DNA from: Capsicum annuum
Taxonomy: Eukaryota; Streptophyta; Magnoliopsida; Solanales; Solanaceae
Direction: 5' to 3'
Assembly: GCF_002878395.1 (NCBI RefSeq)
Contig: NC_061115.1
Location: 156,716,257-156,780,256, forward strand
DNA length: 64,000 nt
A program made the translations under genes and the position numbers. Below the pieces are notes generated by a model, which saw nothing but the letters and a program-made list of their open reading frames with translations, did not search any database and was not told the DNA's origin. Numbering within the stretch: the stretch's first letter is position 1; each line of letters begins with the position of its first letter. Shown one piece after another: positions 34,766 through 47,128 of the stretch.

Positions 34766-36390
34766 ATGAGTGTGCCCGGAAATTAGATCAATATGTCTAT
34801 AATTCATGATCCATCAACTCTAATTATGCATCATCAGAGTAAATATACAAGTAAGACATCATTAATATCATATCAACCCTAACTCGAGTATTTCTATAAT
34901 GATAATGGCGACCAATGAACAAATAAGGCCCATATTAGCAAAATAATCCCTATACACAAGAATCATATCTAGAAAAAGGCATTTAAAGGCACAAATAAGG
35001 CCAATGATTTCAAATAAAGCCCCCACACAGGCAACACGCAATCTCAGATATCATAAGTGAACAACAATAGAGTGTAAGCCCCCAAATAGGCACACAACAA
35101 TAATAATTTTCTTAAAATATAAAACCCAAAGTTATTTTCCCCAACCCATAGCAAATTTTACTGATTTATTAACTACCCAACTTAATCTAAAAGAAGTTAA
35201 GCCATAACATACCTTAAAATGATGAAATCCCAATCTAAAGTTCTTTAACATAGAGCTTTCTTCTTAAGACAGCCTTAGAATAAATTACAACATTTAAACA
35301 TAGCATGTGCATTAAGAAGAAAGCTATTGATACCCATATTGTCCATATTTTTACTAGGTCCAACACAGGTTTGAAAAATAAGTTCAAACAAGAAGGGAGT
35401 AAAACAAAGTTTTCATTATAGAAACACATTCCCTAAGGTTATAAGAGTCTATAGAATAAAGCCCATGTGAAAATGGGTTAAAAATAAGGTTCAAATCAAA
35501 GAAAAACCTTTTTTTATACTATATCGGTAAAGCTCCCAAATTTTCATTTTGAAATCATGATTTGAAGGTGTTTTTGATGATATAATTGTTGAAAAATAAT
35601 GAAAATAAGGTTCTTGAGCTTACACAAGATCAAATAGTGAAGTAATCCTCAAGAATTTGCCAAACCTGAATCTCAAATGTCTAAAAATGGAGAAAAAATT
35701 AGAAAATTAAACTCATATATTATTTCAGCGACGATCATTATATCGGCTAATTGATCGCTTAAGCGATAATCACTAAAGCGACCAAGTCACATAGGCCGAC
35801 CATCGCTTAAGCAATGCATGGCTTCTATAACTGCTATCGCATAAGCGATTCCTAGCTGCAAAAGCGGCTACCTCTTAAGAAATGCCAGGATGCTAAAATG
35901 GTCCTTGGATGTTTAAGTGGCTACATCAAATAGCAACAAAACTCGTAACTTGGATAAAATGCCATGTTTTTCATTAGACACTTGGGATTCAGTAAAAATC
36001 CCATTAGTGCAGTTAAACTATAATACTAGGCTATTTTTGGTGTTTCAGACTTGATGATGATATAGAATTTTCAAAAAAAAAAGACTGCTTTCACCAAATT
36101 GATCTTCGAGACCCCATTTTGCTATTTTTTAAATGAAGGGTCAAAATACATGATAAAGGTCCCAAACCCAAACCAACCATGCTACTAACCCAAATCCATT
36201 ATTTCATATTTGCCAGTGTAGTTTAAACTTCAATTAGACACTCGAATCATCAAATTTTGATCCAAAATCAACTTTATGTCTTCTCAAGCTAAAAAATCCA
36301 TAAAGTATTACAAATCATTACCAATAGCATCAAAAATTGTGTCAACCATTTTCAAACCGAAAATCAACATGTAGTAACTACGAAGAAGGG
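34766..36390 (-). repeat. LTR-B of G2, left part (truncated)
   Basis: It aligns with LTR-A from about 32370 to 34030, with a similar word block at 35725-35900. About 970 bases of the LTR's left end are missing at the junction with the integrase copy. The right end is interrupted by the LINE; the last 47 bases continue at 54067-54113. The ORF at 35235 is chance. Confidence 0.82.
36376..36390. repeat. Left TSD of the LINE
   Basis: AACTACGAAGAAGGG, against AACTATGGATAAGGG at 54052-54066: 12 of 15 match, a length typical for L1 insertions. Confidence 0.7.
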
Positions 36391-37240
36391 TTTTTTTGGT
36401 TTAATTTGTGATTTTATTAATAATTTAACTCATGATGATCCATATTACAAGATCTACAAAATTTTTAAATGGTCCAAATAAAATTGACCCATCTACATAG
36501 TAAAAGAATCGACCCAAAAATCTTCTGACCCGACCCATAATACTCATATAAGATGAGTAGGGTTTCCAAATTGAGCTGGAAACCTGAGCTCTTTATTTCT
36601 CTACCTCCTCAACTGTGGACATCATCTTTAATCTTTATTTCTATCTTCTCCAGTGGTGGGTGGCAAACACCCTTCCATTGTTTCTTTAAGATGTAGCTTC
36701 TAGATTTCATAAGCAATTTTATTCCCTTTTTACTTAGCTTATCTTCATTGATTCTCTTCTTTAGCTCCTTGTTACTTGGTATTTTAGATGAAGTCTTCAG
36801 TATGTGGTCAATTCCTTTTAGTGCTACTCTGATAGGTCTCGTCTTTTGAGCCTTGCTTCATTTTTCAAGTATATTGCTTGCACTCTTAAGCTTAGATCTT
36901 GAACTGTGCATCTTTTTGACCATTTTTTTTCTTCATTTACAGCTGGAATAGGGATGGATATAAAGGGAAGATCAGACCCACTGATAGTTGAAGAAGTGCC
37001 AGTACCTCAGACGCTTAAAATTTATCTGACTTGGTGACCCCTGATCCACTGAAATTCCTTTTTTGATGGCTGGTGTACATAGGAAACTTAGAATTTTCAC
37101 TTTTTTGTTTAACCTCCTGGAAGATTGTAAATATGCTAAATATGAAAAACTATGTTGTAGACTTCTCAGTCCCTTTATCCTTTTGCTAGTGTTAGCCTGA
37201 GATATGGGCATTGTTTCTTGTCAGTGTTAAGGATCTTCTT
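36391..37240 (-). other. LINE 3' untranslated region and end of ORF2
   Basis: AT-rich sequence between poly-A and RNase H. A frame at 36972-37211 has no recognised domain and probably holds the degraded C-terminus of ORF2. Confidence 0.55.
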
Positions 37241-37700
37241 TCCTATTACTGGTAGTTGACTGAAGGATGTGAATATGAACTTTTTCTTTTCAAATTCTAG
37301 ATTAGCTAAGTAATCTGTAAGCTAATTGCCTTCCCTGAAGATATGCCTAATTTGTACTTGCTTGTTTTGTAACAAACTCTTTATTTGTTCCACTGTATCT
37401 GTTATCTTCCTTGGTGCATCCCATTCCTGACTTAATAATATCTGCATTGCCAGTGAATCTATTTAGATGATGATTTTATCTTTCCCTGACTGACTATAAT
37501 GAGTAACTATTTGCATTATTGCTTCTGCTTCTACAACCATATTATCTATATCCTCCATTACTGCTCCTTCTGCATGCATTAGATCCCCTTTTACATGCCT
37601 TAAACAAAATGCCTAAGAACTATTTCCTAGATTCCCTTTTGAATCTCCATCTATATTGTATTTACTCCAACCTTGCTTTGGAAATTCCCAAAGTACAACC
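37241..37700 (-). pseudogene. LINE ORF2 RNase H domain
   Basis: The minus strand reads WSKYNIDGDSKGNLGNSS (first catalytic Asp), VVEAEAIMQIV (Glu), IDSLAMQILLSQEW (third acidic residue) and REGNQLA followed, in a shifted frame, by DYLANLE (fourth). This is the plant L1 RNase H described as archaeal-like, carried at the ORF2 C-terminus. A stop before the IDS motif and a small indel near the last motif inactivate it. Confidence 0.75.
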
Positions 37701-39245
37701 TTATCTGTAACTCTAGGTTTTAGTTGACTGAGCTGAGTTAAGATTGTTGACCACTCCATTGCACAGTCCAAAGTTGGTTTCCTCACCTTCACTAACATTC
37801 TTAAGTATCTTGTAATATTGAAAATCAATCTATTCACACTTATATCTTTGCCTTCATGCTTCTTTGCATTCCTTCTTCTCCAAATTTCCCACATTATGAT
37901 TGTTGGTATTGCTTTATAATAAGCCTTCTCCCTTAGTTTTACTTGAGCATTCCACCAAGCATAAATTGTCTCTCTTAAACTGCTTCCTTGTATATTTATT
38001 CCTACAAAAGAAGAAAAATAGGACAAAGTCCTGTTAGCTGAAAATGATCTCAATAGCACATTTGAGATGGTCTCTTGTGCTGGATTTTGACAACACCAGT
38101 ACTTGGAAGGACCATGTATCCCCCATCTTCTCACTGTATCATCTGCAGAAATACTTCCCTTCCACATTCTCCATATAAAGAAAACTATTTTGAAAGGTAA
38201 TCATTTTATCCATAGTTTCTTATATAATTCATTAGATTCCCCCATTTGCCTGATATATTGCCATGCAGATCTTACTGTGAAATTTCCTTTTGCTTCCAAA
38301 CTCTATACTAGAATATCTATTTTACCTTGTATCTCATTTGCCCTTATTTTACACCTTACATGCTGAACTATGTCCTCAAGAAAAATACTCATCAAAGCCT
38401 CCTCATTCCAGCTCCCATTTGTCATTAGATCAATAACACATTGAAAATTATCATCCTATTCCTTAATTTCCTCTATAATTGAGTATATATCTCCCAAACC
38501 ACTTCAGTTTTCAAACCATATATGGGCATCTCCCCTTCTGATATTCCATATAATAAGGTGATCAATTAAATCTCTAACTTGCAACATCTTTTTCCACACC
38601 TGAGATCCCCTTCCTACTTTCCACATGACCTCCTTAGGATGTAACTTTTTGCAATACTTGTTAAACATATATTCACTCTAAATTGTCTTTTTGGTTCTAA
38701 AGTTCCACCACAACTTATAAAAGAGAGTTATTGAGATATCTTGAATTCTTCTAAAACCAAGTCCCACTTCATCTTCAGGATAACACATTGTTGACCAAGA
38801 AACCCAATGTCTTTCTCTACCTTCAACAATACTACTCCAAAAAAAATTAGCTGGATAGTGATTAGAACATTCTTGGGGGGATTTATCACTGATAAGCAAT
38901 GAATTGGAATGCTTTGTAAGACATGTTTAATAAGTATTGATCTACCTCCATAAGACAATAATTTCCCCTTCCGTGCTTGCAATTTAGAATTGATTCTGTT
39001 CATGATGTACTGATAGTACACCTTTCTCTTTCTCATGTAAAAGATAGGGCACCCCAGGTAATTAAAAGGGAACTATTGCCTCAAGATCCCTGTAGTAACT
39101 TCTGCCAGCACTACTATATCATTAGACATAGTGTCATAAAGATATATGGCACTTTTGTCTCTGTTAATCTTTTGTCCACAGACACTTTCATACTTCTCAA
39201 GAATATCATTCACCATTTGCAAAGTACCAAGCTCTGCCTTACGTA
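37701..39245 (-). pseudogene. LINE ORF2 connector and zinc-binding RVT region
   Basis: The frame at 37613-38167 reads MWKGSISADDTVRRWGIHG, KYWCCQNPAQETISNVL and TIIMWEIWRRRNAKKHEGK, the zf-RVT-like region that follows RT in plant LINEs. Upstream, 38728-39036 reads NRINSKLQARKGKLLSYGG, RSILIKHVLQSIPIHCLS and PKNVLITIQLIFF, the standard RT-thumb-to-connector sequence. Frameshifts break it. Confidence 0.8.
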
Positions 39246-40070
39246 AGATAATCATACCATCTGAAAAGCAAGGTGATTGATTTTAGGGATCCCTCTAGGC
39301 ATCCCAAAGAACTTGAACTCTTTTTTAGTCATTAGCTTCCTCAAACTTTTTGATAACACCTTTGCTGCAATAATAAAAAGTGTGGGTAAAAGAGGATCAC
39401 CCTGTTTATGACCTCTAATAGAATTGAAAAATCCCTTTGGATGTCCATTTAGCAAAATGGAATACCAATTATTTGACAGTATTCTGAACACCATATCAAT
39501 CAAATATTCACTAACACCAATTCTTCTCAATACTTTAGTCAGGAGCAACCATTCTACCCTAACACATGCCTTCATCATATCAAGTTTCATCACTATGTTG
39601 GGTGGTTTACCCCTTTTCCTAATTTCTAAAACAATCTCCTGAACCACTAGAATATTTTTAGCAATGCTCCTTCCTTAAACAACACCAGATTGCTCCTTCA
39701 AAATAATAAAAGGAAGGATACCCTTAATCCTTTCATGAATAATTATTGCAAAAAATTTATTCATAAAATTACTAAGGGATATAGTCCTAAGATCTAAAAA
39801 AGTACTTACCACCAACTTCTTTGGTAATAATACCAAATTTGTATGAGTGATAAATCTTGGCAGTTCAAACCCACAGAAAAAGCTATTACCATCTGATGCA
39901 AATCCTCTAAGATAATATTCCATGCATCTTGGTAAAATGCCTCAGTCATGCCATCTAGTCCTCCTGCACTATTCTTGTTCAACCCCATGACTGCATTATG
40001 TACTTCCTCCTTTGTTGGAATCTTTTTCAACTCTTCATTCTGGGATTTTGTAACCATCCTTGGTAATTCA
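39246..40070 (-). pseudogene. LINE ORF2 reverse transcriptase
   Basis: The minus strand gives IPTKEEVHNAVMGLNKNSAG, GLDGMTEAFYQDAWNIIL, MKLDMMKACVRVEW (motif A, with the Asp) and FFNSIRGHKQGDPLLPTLFI, then KINHLAFQ. The catalytic box, expected as FADD/YADD, is broken by a one-base loss after AF and would read FADG if in frame, so it is dead twice over. The C-terminal palm follows as LQMVNDILEKYESVCGQKIN and KSAIYL. Confidence 0.88.
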
Positions 40071-41023
40071 TTTAATATTGAGAAGTCTTCAGAGTCCTCT
40101 TATTTCTCAAATTGTTTCTGAAAGAAATACTCAGCTGCCTCAGCTATGTCCTGCTTATCTAACTAGTTCCCATCTGAATCCTGAATTCTTTGGATTCTTA
40201 ACCTAACTCTTCTTTCTTTGACTGTAGTATGGAAAAACTTAGTGTTCTTTTCTCCATCCTTAAACCACTCAAAACTTGCTTTCTACTTCTAATATTTCTC
40301 TTCTTTTTTAAGCTGCGTAGCTAATTCTGCATGTGATTGTGACAGCTTAGCTAATTTAGCTGCATAGCTAATTCCTCTTCCACTCACAAATTACTTCCTC
40401 TAGAGTAGCGATCTCCTGGAAAATGTTTCCAAAAGTCTGTTTACTCCACTTAGTCAATCCAGCCTTAGTTTTGTTGAGCTTTTGGTGAAATTTGATAAAA
40501 GATTCCCTTCATAATCAGGCAACCAATTCTCCTTAATAACCTCCATACATGAATCTTCCTTTATCAAAAAGTTAAAAATCTAAAAGGCCTGATCACCTAT
40601 TTCATTGATCTACTAAAATGCAACTACATAGGAGCATGGTCAGAACCACTTCTAACTAAATTTTCCAATTTCAAGACTGGGAGCAAATCTTGCAATTTGT
40701 CATTGATCAACACTCTATCCACTTTTAAGATTAGGAGTAAATCTTGCAAATCTTTCATTCCATCATGAGAACTTACTTTCTTTGAAAGTACATTCCTCCA
40801 TATTACATATGTTGATACAATGGCTGAAATCATCAGTCTCATCCACAGTAATAGGTAATCCACCAGGTTTTTACTCCTCAAATCTGATTACATTAAAGTC
40901 ACCTCCATCTAACCATGGGTGTTGAATAATATTGGCTAGATCCCCTAAGGATTCCCACAACAACAGCCTTTCACTTTGACTGCACTTTGCATATCCAAGA
41001 GTGACAAATACTTCTACCCCCTC
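40071..41023 (-). pseudogene. LINE ORF2 endonuclease C-terminus and linker
   Basis: Next to the LARD junction the minus strand reads VEVFVTLGYAKCSQSERLLL, WESLGDLANII and DGGDFNVI, the second half of an APE-type endonuclease with the conserved GDFN motif. A decayed linker leads to RT; it includes a local duplication (LLLWMRL/LQDLLLILKVDRVLINDK and LQDLLPVLKLENLVRSGS, 40630-40760). The N-terminal half of the endonuclease is absent. Confidence 0.75.
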
Positions 41024-44000
41024 ATTGATAAATCTTTCTACTAATGCCTAAAGTAACATAAGTCCTCTCACCATGATCAAGCCTAAATTCAAATCACAAA
41101 ATACAACATACAACACCACGATACTAGTCTAAACCATATGATTCAATCTTCTATATATGTATATTTTTTAGAGATCACATCCTAAGCATATCATGCCTTA
41201 GCACTTCAATAACTAACTCTGATCTCTTACTATGGATTCACTAGCGCATAGTGCGTTCCTCCACTTAAATCTAAACATGTCATTCAAGCCTATATTTATA
41301 ACCATATATGAAATCCAAGGTAAACACCCATAAGGACATACTTCAAATATTCTCTAAACCCACATGCTACCCCAAGATTATAAACACACAAATTTCCAAT
41401 AACCATCACATATATCAAAGACTTGGCCCCATATGTTACTTCACACTTATGGCCTTATCTAAAACAGGCATACTATGATCTTCCATTAACAAGAAATAAT
41501 TACTCATCACCACTATCATCACATAAGGAAGAGTCACTAAAAGGTTAGAACATAAGACCTTGAAGCGTGGGAGGATATTATACGAGACTTGACACTTAAC
41601 TGAGGTCGAAGGAATAACAAATCAACATTAGGGATTCATCAAAGTGATCTGAATTAGGGAATACATGACTATAAGCTGAATCTCATCAATCATAAAAAGT
41701 ATAGCATAAACTATGGGACCTGAGCGCACTATAAAGCGTGAGTACATGAGTCATGAGCTACATGACCTCAATTTGAAGTTCATAACATATGGAATGTGAT
41801 TCCGAATACTGAATGAACTGGAACTCCTCATTTTAGAACTAGCAAAGTACGTGATTCTCTATCATATACATGAACATAAACTATGATCATGGAACTGAAA
41901 TGTAAGGCATGAGTAGGTATTGGGATGAATGGGTTGAGTCTCACCCTCACTTTTTGATGTTCTATATCATACTGACATCACTACAAGAATCTGAGAGCCT
42001 GACTTGGTTACTTGTTCTATCATCTCCCCCTTTGCTTTAAGTCATCATCTTAAGTCTTAGAAATACCTTACTAGACTCTAAACTGAACTACCTCACTGCA
42101 CTCTGGGGTCTGGAATATGACAATACACGTAATTAATAGAACTTAACCCGAATGGCTACACCTGGAAGGGGAAAACCCACTGCTAATCCTACCTTCTAAG
42201 ATACTCTATCTTTCTATATCCCCAATAGTCAATCACATAATACTTTAACAATTACTAACTTTAAATCCTCGTGAGTATTCCCATAGTTGGAGTACACACC
42301 CTATAGCGCTTCAACTCTTATTTCTGTCGGTTCAACCTTCAAAAATTTAAACTTAGATCATAACACTTAATCATGGATATCACTACGCCTTTGATGAATC
42401 ATACTTATAGTATTTCTCCACCTAACAAATCAACGGTATTACTATGTCCACTAGCCATATGCAATATGTAATAGTCTTGGAAAATGCCGCAACTCCATAT
42501 TACCTTAGGCATACTTCTACCTCATACATATAACATCATACTTATTACTAATCAAATAAACTTAATCTATTGCAAACACCATTCAAGCCTATTAGATCAC
42601 ATCCATATAACTAGTATTATTAACCAAGAAATCATCACATCCACCTTTATGGACATCAACTGTTCAAACTTAATGTCTAGTGCTAAGCATTATTTATAAC
42701 CCAACCTGACACGTAATTCTCACAAAACATTCATCATTAATCTTTAGCCACTATTGTTACATCCACATCCTACATTAAATTCAAGCCAATAGTCTAGCAT
42801 CAATCACTTACCACCAATGAAGAAGGCAACATATTATACTATTCCATCAAATTGGGACATTCTATGCAAATACCTCAAAAATCTACTACATACCTTCTCA
42901 GAAGTAGTACTAGTTTACAACTACCAACGAAAAGAAGGTCAAGAGGGGAAAAGTCACATAATAGACATGGTCAACCTTAATCTTATATTATAACCCCATA
43001 CAATCTTATCTACTTATACAGCTTTCTCATATCACACTTACATACCCAAGCGTACATTTAGACTACCTTCAAATTCCACAAATAACCACGAGTCTATAAT
43101 TATAACTTACTGGCTCATCTAGCTATTTTCATACTTCAAGTAGACAACAATTCACCTTAACTAATAATTCCTTCTCTACCTTATACTAAACTAACACACA
43201 AGGATCTATCACTTTATTACCAACTCAATCTCATGCGAAAAGATTCGACTATACATATATTCAACCAACACAAGAACAACAAGTTGAACAACAAGTTGCT
43301 AGTGAATCAAAATAGGCCTTACACGGCTTTACTAAACTTTGATTTTTGTGTTTTGAACAAGAAAATGAAGAAAATAACAAAGCAACTATGCTAGTGAATC
43401 GAAAGAGCCCCACAGGACTTCACTAGACTTTGATTGTTTTTTAAAAAACACTATGATAACAAGATTACATATTACAAGAGATAGAAAATTGAAACATAAT
43501 ATTCAATGATATAAGGATACATATCTTACTCTGTATAAATAAAAATCTGAGTCAATGACTTCCCCCACAGACTACCATACAATCCATATATGCTAATAGC
43601 TAACACATTAGTTTATCACTGTAAAGTGGTAAATCATCCTCAAACATCGGTTATTCAAATAAAATATTTATTTATACAAAAGTCATCCTCACTATGACTT
43701 CTAACTTTGTGACTTCATATCACCAACTTCTTGGTCTAATCTCACTACCAATAGATCATGATACCGACAATTTAGCTTATACTACTAATTGGGTGGAAAT
43801 ACAGTTCCAATATTCTACTAAACATCATTCCCCATAAAGCATGACATTTGCAATATAAATTTTCGAAAAGAGACAGAAAACTCTTAATACCGTAGGACAA
43901 AAAGCATGATTTCATCAAAATCAAAGTTCACACAAAAATCAATACGCTCTGAAGAACTAACAAACTCTTCTCAAGTCCTTGCAAAAATTTTGAACTCTTA

Positions 44001-44334
44001 TATGGCTCAATTAGAAAGGACCATACCATTTAGACTCTAAACTTCTGCACTTGAATCACCCCAATAATGAGACATATCTGGGCACATCAAAGTAAGGAAA
44101 GAATTGAGATAACTTTACTTTCATATGGGCGATACCATAGCATGAATTAGAGTATGGAAGAGGAACATTCTGGATCAATAGCACAAACTAGAACATGAAG
44201 AAGAGGAAACTTTCCTAAACGCTTAGTAACTTCCTACTTATAAGTGTAGCGCACTACATAACCATAAACAAGACTCTATACGAAGTAATTTCACAGACAC
44301 CCTAGGACCATGAACCGTGCTCTGATACCAAGTT
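41024..44334 (-). other. LARD interior, unit X1 (non-coding)
   Basis: It aligns from TTGATAAATCTTTCTACT onward with 47129-50451. AT-rich, no coding motif. A local pair of about 80-base repeats with GCTAGTGAATC and ACTAAACTTTGATTTTT / ACTAGACTTTGATTGTT lies at 43300-43440 and recurs in X2 (49410-49560). The right end carries the shared leader and the primer site. Confidence 0.7.
44319..44330 (-). other. tRNA-iMet primer-binding site (unit X1)
   Basis: The minus strand reads TGGTATCAGAGC exactly, the standard plant primer site, a few bases inside the LTR edge at 44335. Confidence 0.85.
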
Positions 44335-46480
44335 TGTCACTACCCCAATCAAGGCCCTGACCATGACAGACATCCCGAACCATGAAGGTCCTAGAACCCT
44401 TCTAACTTGTAATCATATACACCATTCATATATAAATAGAAAATGTGGAAATAAAATCTTCTACGGAAACATGGTCATAATCTTAATTTAGTTTAACAAT
44501 GAGGAATAAAATCCATTATCAACTAAATACCATCTGAAAAGTGTCTGCAAAATCTCTACTACATGATCAAATAACAACTATCTAAAAACTGGAACAAGGA
44601 CCCCAGTAGACCAAGACTATAGTAAATAATAACTGTCTGAAAGAAACTAGGCCTTCTGAAATATAGAAGGCTCACAACCTGGTACTCTTCACTCCTATAT
44701 GATGAAATCAACTGCTTATCAGGACCCCTACACTGTGCCTCAGAACCTGAAGAGAGTGGGGTTAATACAGATGTTCTGGTATGCAGAGCAATCTAAAATA
44801 AAGCTTTTATATAAATAAAATAGTTGAGAGATAGTCATAAATATCATGAAAGATATAATTTTCAAAACACATGGGCATTCTTAAAAAAACATAAAAAACC
44901 TTTTTGTCAAAAGCAGTTTTTGATCTTTATATTACTTTTGAGTTAGGTGGCACTCCCCTCCACGAGCTATATGGAATCCACCATTGACTTAGCGGGGAAG
45001 CCCCCAACCCAAGTGTGCTGCAAGGGTTGGAATGTCTGAGTCTGATACACCACAAGGGCACTAGGCTAGCATATAATAATATACCTGGATTGGCAAATCA
45101 CAATGTTGGGCAATGAGTTGTCTGAACTCATGCCTTCTTCGGGGAACTACCTAAGCTCTCTTTATGCCCAATTTTATCTTGTTCTTAATCATGCATTATT
45201 CTAGTTTCAATATTTGAAAAATCTGACTTCAAACATGCATTCTATTCTGTTCTGAATTACCATGGCATTATCTTGATTGGTGTCGTCACACCAAGACTTG
45301 AAAGTCCTATTTCTGAGCCATAATGTATCATGCATGATTCTTTCATTAAAATATAGTTCAGACCACCCAAACATGCAATTTAACAAAGGGAATTCATGTT
45401 CCGAATACATAAGTCAAAACTATGCAAAATTCCCATCCTTTCAATAAACTAGTGGTGGTCATGTAATCTTTAATAAACCATGCAACCCTTCTTATTATAT
45501 AATTATTTTTAACATTCATCAACATAAACAACCCTCTCTCTTTTGAAATCAAAATTATAATCCAAATATAACATTATTCAAGACATTTCATACTATGCTT
45601 TTTAAGATGCATTCAAATGATTTCATAGTATATCATAAGTAAATGAAAATTATCACAAGAGAGAGATTTTTCATGAATCATGCTCTCAATTCAATTATCA
45701 ACCTTAAAACACATGCTTACAATATATATATATAATTTCAAATCAATTTAGGGGAAAGCCTAAAGGACAAAACAATATCATCAATGCTTCTAAAGCTCGA
45801 ATACATTCATAAATCTGAAAAACCCTTTCTTAAAATCAAGATTTCCATACCCATGAGATTTTAGGAAAACCTCGCGTACCTTAAATTAGAAGATTTTAAA
45901 TGAACTCTAGATTTTGGGATGCTATATGTACGATTAATGGGTGCCTCTTGCAGCCCTCACAATAGGGATTCCAAATCTTGAAGAATTAAGGAAAACCCAA
46001 GGTTAAATTATGAGATATTTGGATTTTTAGTTTGAACCCTAGGGTGAGTTCTTGATGAATTTGAGAGAAAACAATCATATTTTGGTGTTTTGGGAGTTTA
46101 ATCCCATGTTATAGCTGGATAAGGGATGGAAGATACCCATTTTTCCCTAAAAAAATACGGAAACAGAACTTGAAATTTTGGTGCATACGATAGGGCGTGC
46201 GTCACATGCTTATCGCATGATGCTATTGTCTTAGTCACTAAAATGGCCATAACTTTTCACTCGGGTATTAGATTTAGGCAAAATTGGTATCGTTGGAAAG
46301 TTAATTCGAAGAGATTTAATTTAATATATAGTAGGACCTCTAATTCATTAAATACAAAGAGTTATGGTCAATTGTAGTTTACCCAATTTTTGACGCTCAC
46401 TCAAATTCGAACGATCGGAAAGCTTTCAACTCATCCTTGAGTTTGGGGTTCCCGTGAGGTGTTCATGATCCAATCATACG
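44335..46480 (-). repeat. LARD LTR L1 (lacks its U3 start)
   Basis: It begins TGTCACTACCCC and aligns with 50452 onward until about 46470, where the two diverge. The last ~200 bases of the partner, with the LTR terminus, are missing. It contains an AT microsatellite (45721-45734) and a small CpG-word patch near 46190-46225. An ORF at 45207 is chance. Confidence 0.75.
45721..45734. repeat. (AT)n microsatellite in L1
   Basis: AATATATATATATA; the partner copy at 51839-51850 is shorter. Confidence 0.75.
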
Positions 46481-47128
46481 TATCAAATTGAGAAGTGATA
46501 ACTTATGTAAGTACGAATCTTGAGACAACAAGATTTAGATCGTACACAGGTATTAAACTATCTGAGCTAAAATTCCTAGAGAGATTTGAGACTATGCGCT
46601 GAACTCTTATGAACTGAATCATGACTAAATTGCTGAATCTGAAACATGATGTTTGGACTGAACTGAATTCGCAATTTACATGGATGGAATGGATTATCTC
46701 TTGGGATGGTCATACACATGGGACTTTGGATAGCAGGACTGGGTGTAAAGATAAAAAACCACAGTAGCTTGTCTGCTTGACTGTTAAACTGAACTGCTGG
46801 TTATAATGGCTAAATTATACTGGAAACTTATACTTAACTGGAGTATCTCTTCAACACTCTTTCTAAAGAAGTTTTAGTAGCATTAGGGAGCAAAGAATCT
46901 TAAGCATAAGTTACACAAGACACCCAACTAAGGAATCACAACATTGACACTACTCTATAGCATGGAATATAGACATATAACCCATAAACTAGGATAGAAT
47001 TACTAGGCCTTAGGCAATGCAACTTCTTACTTTCAAGCTTAGCGCACTTCTTGAATACTCCCTTAACTATATTATTCCCTTTAAATACCATACTCATTTG
47101 ATTCAACTTATAATTCTTATATGGGAAT
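46481..47128 (-). other. Unpaired tail between L1 and X2
   Basis: 648 bases rich in CTGAACTG/CTGAATC words with no counterpart beside X1. In element order it lies downstream of X2 and upstream of truncated L1, so it is probably the 3' interior of the element. No coding motif. Confidence 0.5.

Noticed and set aside
38103..39642. + strand ORFs across the LINE
   Set aside because: Antisense to ORF2, whose RT and connector motifs are clear on the minus strand.
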